Origin: Leisingera aquaemixtae | Lineage (GTDB): Bacteria > Pseudomonadota > Alphaproteobacteria > Rhodobacterales > Rhodobacteraceae | NCBI RefSeq assembly: GCF_001458395.1 | Contig: NZ_CYSR01000031.1 | Coordinates: 248,001-312,000 of the forward strand | Direction of reading: 5' to 3' | Length of the DNA: 64,000 nucleotides | Shown: piece by piece, positions 53,679-62,089 of the stretch | Numbering within the stretch: position 1 is the first letter of the stretch | Layout of the letters: every line of letters begins with the position of its first letter | Position numbers and translations under genes: made by a program | The notes under the pieces: generated by a model | Told to the model about the DNA's origin: nothing | The model's database searches: none | Seen by the model: the letters and a program-made list of their open reading frames with translations, nothing else

Positions 53679-55081
53679 ACATCCTCATACCGGACGATGT
53701 CATCTTCGCCGAGGTAGGATCCGGTCTGGACCTCGATCAGCACCATGTCCAGCTTGCCGGGGTTCTCCATCCGGTGAACGGCCCCTAGCGGGATGTAGAC
53801 AGACTGGTTTTCGGCGACCAGCTTCTGGGTGCCGTCTACGGTCACGCGTGCGGTGCCCTGCACCACTATCCAATGCTCCGACCGGTGAAAATGGCTCTGC
53901 AGCGACAGCGCGGCGCCCGGTTTCACAACAATCCGTTTGACCTGGAACCGGCGTCCTGTCGCCAGGCTGTCGAAATAGCCCCACGGGCGGTGATCGCGCG
54001 GGAACTGCACTGCCTGCGGCGCCTGCTGAGATTTCAGCAGCTCAACGGCTTTCTTCACGTCCTGGGTGCGTGACTTGTCAGCAACAAGCACAGCATCAGG
54101 CATGGCAATGGCCACAATCCCGTCCAGCCCCAAGCCAACAATCTGCTGGCCCTCGGATTCGGACCGCAGCAGCACATCCTTGCAGTCAATCGCCGCAGCG
54201 TTGCCATTTGTGGCGACACCGTGCGAATCCGGGTTGCTCTCTGCCCAGACTGCGTTCCAATCTCCAAGGTCAGACCATTTGCCCTCGAAAGGCACCGAGC
54301 AGATATTCTTGGCCTTCTCCATGATCGCATAGTCGATCGAGATGTCCTCTGCCGCAGACCAGGAGGCCGGGTCCAGGCGCAGAAAGCCCAGATCCGCCTT
54401 GGCGTTTTCGACGGACTTGCGGACCGGATCGACCAATTGTGCAGCGTGCTGTTCAAAGGCGGTAATGACCGCACGGGCGGTGAACAGGAAGATGCCTGCA
54501 TTCCAAAGGTAGTTGCCGGCGGCCAGCATCTTTGCCGCAGAGGCGGCGTCAGGCTTTTCGACAAACCGGCTCAGCGGTGCCGGCTTTCCAGGCTCGGCTT
54601 CCCCGTCCAACTGGAGATAGCCATAGCCGGTTTCCGGGTGCGTCGGAACGATACCGAAGGTCACGAGATCGCCTGCCAGTGCCCGCTCTGTTCCCGCCTG
54701 AATTGCGGCGCGGAAGGCGTCCGCATCGGGGATCACATGGTCCGAAGGGGCCACGATCAGCAGTGCATCGGGATCCTCGGCAAAAGCGTGCAAGGCGGCG
54801 GCCAGAACCGCAGGCGCGGTATTGCGCCGGTCCGGTTCGATCAGAATGGCGCCCGGGTCGATGCCTGCCCCCAGCAACTGTTCGGTCACGATGAAGCGGA
54901 AATCCGAGTTGGTCACCACGATGGGTGGCGCGAACCCTTCGCCTGATAACCGCCCGACGCTCTCCTGGAATAGGGTCTTGCCGCCCTTCAGGGACGTGAA
55001 CTGCTTGGGATAAGATTCCCGCGACAACGGCCATAGCCGTGTTCCCGAGCCGCCGCACATCAGGACTGGAGTGATCTGCAT
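53654..55081 (-). CDS. manC: Mannose-1-phosphate guanylyltransferase / mannose-6-phosphate isomerase
   Basis: This type II bifunctional enzyme (CpsB/AlgA/ManC/NoeJ) makes GDP-mannose. The N-terminal nucleotidyltransferase has VLMCGGSGTRLWPLSRESYP, the conserved aspartate region TFGIVPTHPETGYGYL and the FVEKPD block; the C-terminal cupin holds the isomerase with LQSHFHRSEHWIVVQGTARV. Length is 475 residues. A near-perfect AAAGGAGGT precedes the ATG. Together with the convergent glycosyltransferase it suggests GDP-mannose use in capsule or LPS. Confidence 0.95.
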   Translation of the reverse strand: MQITPVLMCGGSGTRLWPLSRESYPKQFTSLKGGKTLFQESVGRLSGEGFAPPIVVTNSDFRFIVTEQLLGAGIDPGAILIEPDRRNTAPAVLAAALHAFAEDPDALLIVAPSDHVIPDADAFRAAIQAGTERALAGDLVTFGIVPTHPETGYGYLQLDGEAEPGKPAPLSRFVEKPDAASAAKMLAAGNYLWNAGIFLFTARAVITAFEQHAAQLVDPVRKSVENAKADLGFLRLDPASWSAAEDISIDYAIMEKAKNICSVPFEGKWSDLGDWNAVWAESNPDSHGVATNGNAAAIDCKDVLLRSESEGQQIVGLGLDGIVAIAMPDAVLVADKSRTQDVKKAVELLKSQQAPQAVQFPRDHRPWGYFDSLATGRRFQVKRIVVKPGAALSLQSHFHRSEHWIVVQGTARVTVDGTQKLVAENQSVYIPLGAVHRMENPGKLDMVLIEVQTGSYLGEDDIVRYEDVYARNETD

Positions 55082-55198
55082 TCGGACCTCCTTTAGTTTG
55101 CATGCGCTATAGGCGAATGCACTTCAGAAGACAAACGGTCAGCCCGGCCCGGCGGGCAGGGAACGGCACAGCCGGATGCAATGCCGCTCCTGCTGATT

Positions 55199-55849
55199 TT
55201 ATTCCGGCGCTTTGGTCTTGCGCAGGTAGGGGAAGATGGTTTCGTACTCACCGAATTTTGCGGTTGCTTCCTCGTCCGAGACGCTCGGCGGGATGATCAC
55301 ATCCTCGCCCGGCACCCAGTTGGCCGGCGTGGCGACGCCTTTTCCGGACATCTGCAGGCCATCCAGGGCGCGCAGGATTTCTGCAAAATTGCGGCCAACG
55401 GTCATCGGGTAGGTCATCGACAGCTTCAGCTGCTTGTCCGGGCCGATAATGAACACGGAGCGCACGGTAGCACTGTCCGCCGGGGTGCGGCCGTCGGGCA
55501 GATAAGCTTCGGCGGGCAGCATGTCGAACGCCTTGGACACCGCCAGACCGTCATCGGCGATAATCGGGAACCCGGGATTGGCTTTGCCGTATTCCTCGAT
55601 GTCTTTCTTCCACTTGCGGTGATCCTCGGCGCTGTCGACGGAAACGCCGATCACCTTGGTGTTCCGCTTGGCCCATTCGTCATTCAGCTGCGCGACAGCG
55701 GAAAACTCCGTTGTGCAGACCGGGGTGAAGTCCTTGGGGTGGGAAAACAGGATCGCCCAGCTGTCGCCGATCCAGTCATGGAAGTTGATCGTGCCCTGGT
55801 CGGTTTCAGCGGTAAAATCCGGGACCACGTCGTTAATGCGCAAACCCAT
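55199..55849 (-). CDS. 1-Cys peroxiredoxin (Prx6 type)
   Basis: It reduces hydrogen peroxide or organic peroxides. The peroxidatic cysteine is in PKDFTPVCTTEF (C45), with the long Prx6 C-terminal arm (to about residue 216) and no resolving cysteine visible. The SAEDHRKWKKDIEEYG and PVTVGRNF-like PMTVGRNFAEILRALDGLQ blocks fit Prx6. AAGGAGGAC precedes the ATG. It is divergent from the aldehyde dehydrogenase gene; the shared control region has no obvious OxyR site. Confidence 0.93.
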   Translation of the reverse strand: MGLRINDVVPDFTAETDQGTINFHDWIGDSWAILFSHPKDFTPVCTTEFSAVAQLNDEWAKRNTKVIGVSVDSAEDHRKWKKDIEEYGKANPGFPIIADDGLAVSKAFDMLPAEAYLPDGRTPADSATVRSVFIIGPDKQLKLSMTYPMTVGRNFAEILRALDGLQMSGKGVATPANWVPGEDVIIPPSVSDEEATAKFGEYETIFPYLRKTKAPE

Positions 55850-56165
55850 TGCATTGTCCTCCTTGTCAGGGTGTCGTGTCTGATTGTTGCGTCCGGCTGC
55901 GGCCGGGCAGCCCGAGTCGCCTCAGGTGCAACCTGCGGGCTCTGCCGCTACGTTACAGTTCCTGGCGCGGGATGCCACAGGAATTCTCCAACAGCCTTAT
56001 CCGGCAAAGACTTGCGGGCACCGCGTCAGAGGCGTTGACAGCGCCACCCAAAATTTGATCAAATTACGCAGCCAAAGCCCCTTGCCCCCCTGCTGGCCGA
56101 GTGACACAGTGGCCGCCAAACCGGCCAGACGGTTGGGAGAAAACGTCTGAATTGGGAGATCCCGC
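55850..56165. other. Divergent control region of the peroxiredoxin and aldehyde dehydrogenase genes
   Basis: This 316-base gap holds no gene. It contains TTGACA (56035-56040) and a perfect palindrome AATTTGATCAAATT (56052-56065), described separately. The rest is GC-rich without clear structure. Confidence 0.6.
56035..56065 (+). promoter_or_regulatory. Candidate promoter overlapped by a TTTGATCAAA palindrome
   Basis: TTGACA (56035-56040) is followed after 18 bases by TCAAAT, a plausible -35/-10 pair for the aldehyde dehydrogenase. The perfect 14-base palindrome AATTTGATCAAATT (56052-56065) overlaps the -10, so a repressor bound here would block transcription. Confidence 0.5.
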
Positions 56166-57605
56166 ATGATCGAGAAACGCGACTTTTACATCAATGGCCA
56201 GTGGGTATCTCCCGCTGAGCCGAATGACTTCGAGGTGATCAACCCCTCGACGGAGGAACCCTGCGCAGTGATTTCGCTGGGCTCCGAGGCTGACACCAAC
56301 GCTGCGGTTGCGGCGGCCAAGGCGGCCTTCCCGGGCTGGATGGCCACCCCGGTGGAACAGCGCATTGCGCTCGTGGAAAAGCTGATCGAAATCTATGAAG
56401 CCCGGGCTGAAGATCTGGCTCAGGCCATGTCGATGGAAATGGGCGCGCCGCTTGACTTGTCGCGCACGTCGCAAGTCGGTGCCGGCAGCTGGCACCTGCG
56501 CAACTTCATCGCCGCGGCCAAAGAGTTCAAGTTCGACGCGCCGCTGAACGAGAACAGCCCGAACGACCGTATCATCCATGAGCCGGTTGGCGTGTGCGCG
56601 CTGATCACACCTTGGAACTGGCCGATGAACCAGGTCACGCTCAAGGTGGGTGCGGCGGCAATCGCTGGCTGCACGATGGTCCTGAAGCCCTCCGAGCAAA
56701 GCCCGCTGAACGCGATGGTTTTTGCCGAGATGATGGATGAGGCCGGCTTCCCCGCAGGTGTTTTCAACCTGGTGAACGGCGATGGGACCGGTGTTGGCGC
56801 GCAGCTGACCGGGCACCCGGATGTGGACATGGTGTCCTTCACCGGCTCTACCCGTGCAGGCATCGCGATTTCGCAGAATGCGGCTCAGACATTGAAGAAA
56901 GTGCATCTGGAGCTGGGCGGCAAAGGCGCCAACGTGATCTTTGAAGACGCCGACGAAAAGGCAGTGAAGCGCGGCGTGCTGCATATGATGCAGAACACCG
57001 GCCAAAGCTGCAACGCGCCCAGCCGGATGCTGGTGCAGAACAGCATCTATGACCGCGTGGTGTCCGAGGCTGCAGAAGTGGCTGCCAAGGTCGAAGTCGG
57101 TCCTGCCGATCGGGAAGGCCGCCACATCGGCCCGGTGGTGAATGAGCTGCAGTGGAACAAGATCCAGGATCTGATCCAGAAAGGCATCGACGAAGGCGCC
57201 CGGCTGGTCGCAGGCGGCACCGGGCGTCCGGACGGGCTCAACAAGGGCTATTATGTCAAGCCGACGGTCTTTGCCGATGTGAACAACCAGATGACCATCG
57301 CGCGCGAAGAGATCTTCGGGCCGGTTCTGTCGATCATTCCCTTTGAGACTGAAGACGAGGCGATCGAGATTGCCAACGACACGCCTTATGGCTTGACCAA
57401 CTATGTGCAGACGCAGGACGGCGCCCGCGCCAACCGCATGGCCCGCGCCCTGCGCTCCGGCATGGTGGAGATGAACGGCAAGTCGCGCTCGGCAGGTTCG
57501 CCCTTTGGCGGTATGAAACAGTCTGGCAAGGGCCGCGAAGGCGGCAAGTGGGGGATTGAGGACTTCCTGGAGGTCAAAGCTGTCGGAGGCTGGGCTGCTG
57601 AGTAA
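56166..57605 (+). CDS. Aldehyde dehydrogenase family protein
   Basis: This 479-residue NAD(P)-dependent dehydrogenase has TPWNWPMNQVTLKVGAAA (cofactor region), the general-base glutamate in KKVHLELGGKGANVIFEDAD and the catalytic cysteine in MMQNTGQSCNAPSRM. The C-terminal SGMVEMNGKSRSAGSPFGGM is family-like. The exact aldehyde cannot be inferred. GGGAGATCC precedes the ATG. A terminator follows. An unrelated aldehyde dehydrogenase tail is cut by the right window end. Confidence 0.93.
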   Translation: MIEKRDFYINGQWVSPAEPNDFEVINPSTEEPCAVISLGSEADTNAAVAAAKAAFPGWMATPVEQRIALVEKLIEIYEARAEDLAQAMSMEMGAPLDLSRTSQVGAGSWHLRNFIAAAKEFKFDAPLNENSPNDRIIHEPVGVCALITPWNWPMNQVTLKVGAAAIAGCTMVLKPSEQSPLNAMVFAEMMDEAGFPAGVFNLVNGDGTGVGAQLTGHPDVDMVSFTGSTRAGIAISQNAAQTLKKVHLELGGKGANVIFEDADEKAVKRGVLHMMQNTGQSCNAPSRMLVQNSIYDRVVSEAAEVAAKVEVGPADREGRHIGPVVNELQWNKIQDLIQKGIDEGARLVAGGTGRPDGLNKGYYVKPTVFADVNNQMTIAREEIFGPVLSIIPFETEDEAIEIANDTPYGLTNYVQTQDGARANRMARALRSGMVEMNGKSRSAGSPFGGMKQSGKGREGGKWGIEDFLEVKAVGGWAAE

Positions 57606-57630
57606 GCCTGCCGGATGAGAACGTATGGAG

Positions 57631-57659
57631 AGCCGCCCTTATGGGCGGCTTTCTTTTTT
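57631..57659 (+). terminator. Rho-independent terminator of the aldehyde dehydrogenase gene
   Basis: AGCCGCCC-TTAT-GGGCGGCT is followed by TTCTTTTTT. Confidence 0.92.
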
Positions 57660-57725
57660 GCGCCCCAGGGTGCCGGGGGTGGCCCGTGCTGCGCACGGGC
57701 GGGCAGGCACAAGCTGCTAGGCTCC

Positions 57726-58019
57726 TCAGAAATAGGCTCTGATCAGGCAGATCGCGGCGATTCCTGCGGCCATCGTCAGCGGCAGGCTGCGGGTAAGCAG
57801 TGCCGCCGTCAGTGCGGCTGCCCCGGCCGCCCACTCCTGCGGCCCGCCTTGCATCAGCAGATAGGTGACCAAGGATAGTATCAGGCAGCCCGGCAACGCC
57901 TGCAGACCGCGCGCCCAGGGCCCGTGGTCCGGAAGCCGCCTTCCCAGCAAGCAGCCGGACAGCCGCACGGCAAAAGTGGCGGCAGCCAGGCCAAGGATCA
58001 GGGTCCAGGTCTCAGTCAT
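57726..58019 (-). CDS. azlD: AzlD-family branched-chain amino acid exporter subunit
   Basis: A 97-residue membrane protein with about three hydrophobic helices (TWTLILGLAAATFAVRLSG at the N-terminus and GGPQEWAAGAAALTAALLTR later), typical of AzlD. With AzlC it forms a branched-chain amino acid (and analogue) exporter. Its start overlaps the azlC stop by eight bases, confirming the pair. Confidence 0.88.
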   Translation of the reverse strand: MTETWTLILGLAAATFAVRLSGCLLGRRLPDHGPWARGLQALPGCLILSLVTYLLMQGGPQEWAAGAAALTAALLTRSLPLTMAAGIAAICLIRAYF

Positions 58020-58725
58020 TGCCCATCACTCCGGCTATCGCCGCACCGCCGAGGCCGCCCAGGATGAGGGTCCAGGTCGGATCCAGAGGGGTGAACCGGC
58101 CTGCCAGCAGTACGATCAAAATGGATCCGGCCCAGGGCAGAAGCATTGCGCTGCCGCTCCACAAAGACCGCAGGATCGCGATGAAGGCGGCGGTGAAGGC
58201 AAAGTCCATACCAAGCGATTTGGGCTCCGGTACCACCGCGGCAAAGGTCGCCCCTGCCACCGTCGACAGCACCCAGACGGCCACCAGCCCCAGGCCGCCG
58301 CCCACCAGGTACCAGTATCCGGCGCAGCCGCCGCGGGCGCGCATCGCGTGCATCAGCGCCCAGTTTTCATCCGTTGCCAGATGCACGCCAAGCAGCACCT
58401 GCCACCAAGGGCGCCCGGCGAACTCATCCCGCAGCGATGCCGTGATCAGCAGCAGCCGAAGGTTCAGCGCCAGCCCGGCCAGCAGCGCGGCCCCTGCGCC
58501 TGCGCCAGCCACCAGCCGCTCCACCGCGATAATTTGCGAAGATCCGGCGAACACGATGGTGCCCATGACCCCGGTCTGAAGCCCGCTCATCCGCGCCTGC
58601 GCGGCCAGCAGGCCAAATGCCAGCCCGTAGACGCCAACACCAACCGCCAGGGGCAGAATGTCTCGCAATCCCGCCGCCAGACGGCTGCGGACCGTGCTGC
58701 TTTGGGGAAGGTCTTGCAGGGTCAT
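58012..58725 (-). CDS. azlC: AzlC-family branched-chain amino acid exporter subunit
   Basis: AzlC of 237 residues with several membrane helices. The conserved blocks AAGLRDILPLAVGVGVYGLA, FAGSSQIIAVERLVAGAG and VHLATDENWALMHA are diagnostic. In Bacillus azlCD confers resistance to azaleucine. The gene is divergent from an XRE-cupin regulator, 111 bases away, which probably represses it, as AzlB does in Bacillus (there a different family). Confidence 0.9.
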   Translation of the reverse strand: MTLQDLPQSSTVRSRLAAGLRDILPLAVGVGVYGLAFGLLAAQARMSGLQTGVMGTIVFAGSSQIIAVERLVAGAGAGAALLAGLALNLRLLLITASLRDEFAGRPWWQVLLGVHLATDENWALMHAMRARGGCAGYWYLVGGGLGLVAVWVLSTVAGATFAAVVPEPKSLGMDFAFTAAFIAILRSLWSGSAMLLPWAGSILIVLLAGRFTPLDPTWTLILGGLGGAAIAGVMGND

Positions 58726-58762
58726 CAGTCGGTTCCTGTAGAAGCAGCGCAGTCATTGATCT

Positions 58763-58792
58763 ATAACGAACGTATGTCTTTTATAATGAACG
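58763..58792. promoter_or_regulatory. Direct repeats and -10 box between azlC and its regulator
   Basis: ATAACGAACG (58763-58772) and ATAATGAACG (58783-58792) are near-identical and spaced exactly 20 bases. The second overlaps a consensus TATAAT -10 box (58782-58787) reading towards the regulator. They lie in the divergent azlC/XRE gap, the expected place for autoregulation. Confidence 0.5.
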
Positions 58793-58836
58793 CCGTACGC
58801 GTTCGTCAAGCCGAACAAAAGGTCGAAATACTGAAC

Positions 58837-59385
58837 ATGTCAGCGCCCCATCAGATGATCGCCGCGGCCATCCAGCGCGAGCGAAGCCGAGCAGGCAAAT
58901 CGCTGTCGGCGCTTGCCGCGCAAGCGGGAATCGCAAAATCGACCCTGTCGCAGCTTGAGGCAGGCAATGGAAACCCCAGCGTAGAGACGCTTTGGGCGCT
59001 GGCAGCGGCGCTGGATATCCCGCTGAGCCAGCTGTTTGAGACCGAGGCGCCCGCCACCACCTTGATCCGGGCGGGGCAGGGGGAGCCCCTGGAATCGGAG
59101 CAGTCGGATTTCACCGCGGTGCTGTTGTCACGCTGTCCGCCGAATGTGCGCCGGGATATTTACCGGGTGGTGATGCAGCCGGGAGAAGTCCGCTGCGCCC
59201 AGCCGCATCCGCGCGGCACGGTGGAGCATATGCTGGTTTGCTTCGGGCAGATGCGGGCGGGACCGGACGGGCAGGAAGAGGTTCTGCAGCCCGGCGACTA
59301 TTACACCTATCCCGGCGACCGACCCCACAGGTATGAGGCGCTGCAGGCGGATACGCTTTTTCTGATGGTGATGGAGGCTCCGTGA
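58837..59385 (+). CDS. XRE-family regulator with cupin domain, likely of azlCD
   Basis: An N-terminal XRE helix-turn-helix (IQRERSRAGKSLSALAAQAG, then IAKSTLSQLEAGNGNPS, about residues 8-65) is followed by a cupin (about 100-180, PHPRGTVEHMLVCFGQM and LQPGDYYTYPGDRPHRYEAL). Length from the ATG at 58837 is 182 residues; an in-frame ATG at 58773 would add residues that overlap the direct repeats and the -10 box. It is divergent from azlC and probably controls it, perhaps sensing branched-chain amino acids. Confidence 0.86.
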   Translation: MSAPHQMIAAAIQRERSRAGKSLSALAAQAGIAKSTLSQLEAGNGNPSVETLWALAAALDIPLSQLFETEAPATTLIRAGQGEPLESEQSDFTAVLLSRCPPNVRRDIYRVVMQPGEVRCAQPHPRGTVEHMLVCFGQMRAGPDGQEEVLQPGDYYTYPGDRPHRYEALQADTLFLMVMEAP

Positions 59386-59397
59386 GCTGCGGCGGGG

Positions 59398-60051
59398 TCA
59401 GAAGTCCGGTTTTACCCTGAACTTCAGCGATTCGCCGCTGTCGGGATGTTTGATCCGCAGCTCCTCGGAGTGCAGCATCAGCCGCGGGTGGTCCAGAGCC
59501 GTACCGCTGGCATAAAGCGGGTCGCCCAGTATCGGGTGGCCCAGCGACAGCATATGCACGCGCAGCTGGTGCGAGCGTCCGGTCTTAGGCGTCAGCCGCA
59601 CCCGGGTGGCGCCGTCTTCGTATTTCATCACCCGCCAGTCGGTGACGGCGGGCTTGCCGGTCTCATGACAGACCATTTGTTTGGGCCGGTTCGGCCAGTC
59701 GACGATCAGCGGCAGGTCCACGGTGCCGCTGCGCGGCTCCAGCTGTCCTTCAACCCGTGCCGCATAAGCCTTTCTCGCGGTGCGCTTTTCGAACTGCATC
59801 GACAAGTGCCGCTGCGCGTGGGGGGTGAGGCCGAAAACCATCACGCCGGAGGTGTCGCGGTCCAGGCGGTGCACCAGCAGCGCCTCGGGAAACACCGCCT
59901 GAACGCGGGCGATCAGGCAGTCGGCCAGATGCTCGCCGCGGCCCGGCACCGACAAAAGGCCCGCAGGCTTGTTCACCGCCAAGAGCTGGGCGTCGTGGTG
60001 CAGGATGTCCAGCGGGTCCTGCGGCGGGGTGTATTCGCTTGAAACGGCCAT
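59398..60051 (-). CDS. RluA-family pseudouridine synthase
   Basis: The catalytic aspartate lies in LLVHRLDRDTSGVMVFGLTP, the signature of RluA-type synthases that isomerise uridine to pseudouridine in rRNA or tRNA. No N-terminal S4 domain is present, and at 217 residues it is close to RluA or TruC in size. The C-terminal GRSHQLRVHMLSLGHPILGD is also typical. Which RNA it modifies cannot be read from sequence. It converges on the XRE-cupin gene with 12 bases between stops. Confidence 0.9.
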   Translation of the reverse strand: MAVSSEYTPPQDPLDILHHDAQLLAVNKPAGLLSVPGRGEHLADCLIARVQAVFPEALLVHRLDRDTSGVMVFGLTPHAQRHLSMQFEKRTARKAYAARVEGQLEPRSGTVDLPLIVDWPNRPKQMVCHETGKPAVTDWRVMKYEDGATRVRLTPKTGRSHQLRVHMLSLGHPILGDPLYASGTALDHPRLMLHSEELRIKHPDSGESLKFRVKPDF

Positions 60052-60201
60052 GGCGCTTGCCTAGCGCCACCGGCGCGCGGGAGCAAGCACGGCCGGCACC
60101 CGCGCCCGTGAGGCTTTCCCTTGTGCCCCGCCATTTGCTAAATTGACACTGTCCCGGCGATCCGGTAACCGGCGCGCCTCACTGATAGACGGGGACGATG
60201 C

Positions 60202-61113
60202 ATGGCACGCAAACGCAAAGGGCGCGATATTTCCGGCTGGCTGGTGGTGGATAAGCCTGCGGGGCTGACCTCGACCGCGGTTGTGAACAAGGTGCGCTGG
60301 GCGCTGGATGCCAAGAAGGCCGGCCATGCGGGCACCCTGGACCCCGAAGCAACCGGTGTTCTGGCCGTGGCGCTGGGCGAGGCGACCAAGACCGTCCCCT
60401 ATATCACCGACGCGCTGAAGGCCTATACCTTCACGGTGCGACTGGGTCAGGCGACCAACACCGATGACGCCGAGGGCGAAGTGATCGCGCAAAGCGATGT
60501 CCGCCCCACCGACGAGCAGATCAAGGAGGCGCTGCTGCCGTTCCTGGGCGAGATCATGCAGGTGCCGCCCAAGTTCTCCGCCGTGAAAATCGACGGCCAG
60601 CGCGCCTATAAGCTCGCCCGCGATGGCGAAGATGTGCAAATCGAGGCCCGGCCGCTGTGGGTGGAAGAACTGATCATGCTGGACCGCCCCGACGCGGACC
60701 ACGTGGTGCTGGAAATGACCTGTGGCAAGGGCGGCTATGTGCGCTCGATCGCCCGCGACTTGGGGGCGGCTCTGGGCTGTTATGGCCACGTCAAGGAACT
60801 GCGTCGGATTTGGTCCGGCCCATTTGATGCCGAGGACGGCATCTCGCTGGAGCGGATCGACGAACTGGCGAAATCGCCGGAACTCGACCAGTACCTGCGG
60901 CCCCTGGAGGAAGGCCTGGCCGATCTGCCGGAGCTGAAATGCACCCCGCAGGGAGCCGTGCGGCTGCGCAATGGCAACCCGGGCATGGTTATGGCCGCGG
61001 ATGTGGAGTACGGCGACGAAGCCTGGGCCTCGCTGGACGGCAAGGCGGTGGCCGTGGGTATCTATAAATCGGGTGAGCTGCACCCCAGCCGGGTGTTTGT
61101 GGAGCCGGAGTGA
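60202..61113 (+). CDS. truB: tRNA pseudouridine-55 synthase
   Basis: TruB makes pseudouridine 55 in the T loop of all elongator tRNAs. The catalytic aspartate is in [36 protein letters not shown], the RAYKLAR block and the C-terminal PUA-like region ending VFVEPE complete the family pattern. Length is 303 residues. In many proteobacteria rpsO follows directly; here a 2.1-kb insertion separates them. Confidence 0.97.
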   Translation: MARKRKGRDISGWLVVDKPAGLTSTAVVNKVRWALDAKKAGHAGTLDPEATGVLAVALGEATKTVPYITDALKAYTFTVRLGQATNTDDAEGEVIAQSDVRPTDEQIKEALLPFLGEIMQVPPKFSAVKIDGQRAYKLARDGEDVQIEARPLWVEELIMLDRPDADHVVLEMTCGKGGYVRSIARDLGAALGCYGHVKELRRIWSGPFDAEDGISLERIDELAKSPELDQYLRPLEEGLADLPELKCTPQGAVRLRNGNPGMVMAADVEYGDEAWASLDGKAVAVGIYKSGELHPSRVFVEPE

Positions 61114-61469
61114 TCCGGGTTAGCCATAACTGGGGCCGTGCGGAAAACTGTCCTCGAAAGAAATCCCTCCACTGCTTAGGTCGCTGGAGAAACTGGCGCA
61201 GTTCCAGGTGGGTCGTGGCCGTGAAATAGAAGCTGGTCCGGTAATTGATCCGGGGGACCGCTTTGCCGCATCATGTTCGCCTTCCGGTCCGGGTGCCACT
61301 TTCAATACGGCCCAATGGCGCCAGTGGAGCCACCGAACCCGAAGAAAAGTTCGGTGTCACTTGGTATGGGGTTGCTCCCAACCATCTGTGGACCCGCAAT
61401 GGCGTTATCCCCTGAAAGCTGCGCCGGACCTGCTTGGATCACAAACTGCGTCCGGATATTAAGGCCCGC
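61114..61469. other. Gene-free stretch between truB and the DUF1643 gene
   Basis: About 356 bases without a supported gene. Several overlapping short frames on both strands read more like protein than random GC-rich DNA (for example a plus-strand piece FGVTWYGVAPNHLWTRNG near 61345-61400), but none is complete or has a start. It may hold the remains of a decayed gene plus the promoter of the DUF1643 gene. Confidence 0.45.
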
Positions 61470-61982
61470 ATGATCACCCGCAGACACACCAAGGGCGATG
61501 CCCTCTCGACTGCCGTCTACTCGGACTGCGAAACCTACCGCTACAGCCTGACACGGGTTTGGGATCCCGCACGGCGGCGTGTGATGTTCGTGATGCTGAA
61601 CCCCTCGACCGCAACCGAGGTGCAGAACGATCCCACCATCGAGCGCTGCGAGCGGCGTGCCCGCGCGCTGGGGTTCGGCGGTTTCAGAGCCACCAATATA
61701 TTTGCCTGCCGGGTAACCGACCCGCGTGAGATGCGGCGGCTGGAGGCTCCGGAAGGCCCAGACAATATGGCAGCAATTCTGGAAGGGATGGACTGGGCCG
61801 ATACGGTGGTCTGCGCTTGGGGCACCCACGGTGCGCATCGCGGACAGGGCGCGCGGGTCGCTGCGGTGCTGAGGTCAAGCGGCAAACAGTTGTATCACTT
61901 GGGGCTCAGCAAGGCAGGCCACCCCAAGCATCCGCTTTACATTGCCTACAGCCAGCAGCCGCAGCTGTGGCAGCCGGACTAA
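61470..61982 (+). CDS. DUF1643 domain protein
   Basis: The 170 residues match DUF1643: RYSLTRVWDPARRRVMFVML, NPSTATEVQNDPTIERCERR, then GGFRATNIFACRVTDPREMR and VCAWGTHGAHRGQGARV. Members are scattered across bacteria and phages, and some act with nucleotide- or restriction-related genes, but no activity is established. The start at 61470 was preferred because it begins the recognised domain; a longer frame reaches back to 61434. It lies in the islet between truB and rpsO. Confidence 0.75.
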   Translation: MITRRHTKGDALSTAVYSDCETYRYSLTRVWDPARRRVMFVMLNPSTATEVQNDPTIERCERRARALGFGGFRATNIFACRVTDPREMRRLEAPEGPDNMAAILEGMDWADTVVCAWGTHGAHRGQGARVAAVLRSSGKQLYHLGLSKAGHPKHPLYIAYSQQPQLWQPD

Positions 61983-62089
61983 GATAACTTCAGCCTCTGT
62001 TAACCTGTGTTCTCGTTTTGTTTTGAACGCTTGTCTGCAATGTGGGATTGTGTTGACTGGTATCTGTTTGTCCAGGGGTTGATCGGACA

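Noticed and set aside
61434-61982. Longer start for the DUF1643 protein
   Set aside because: The extra 12 codons have no ribosome-binding site and are not part of the recognised domain.
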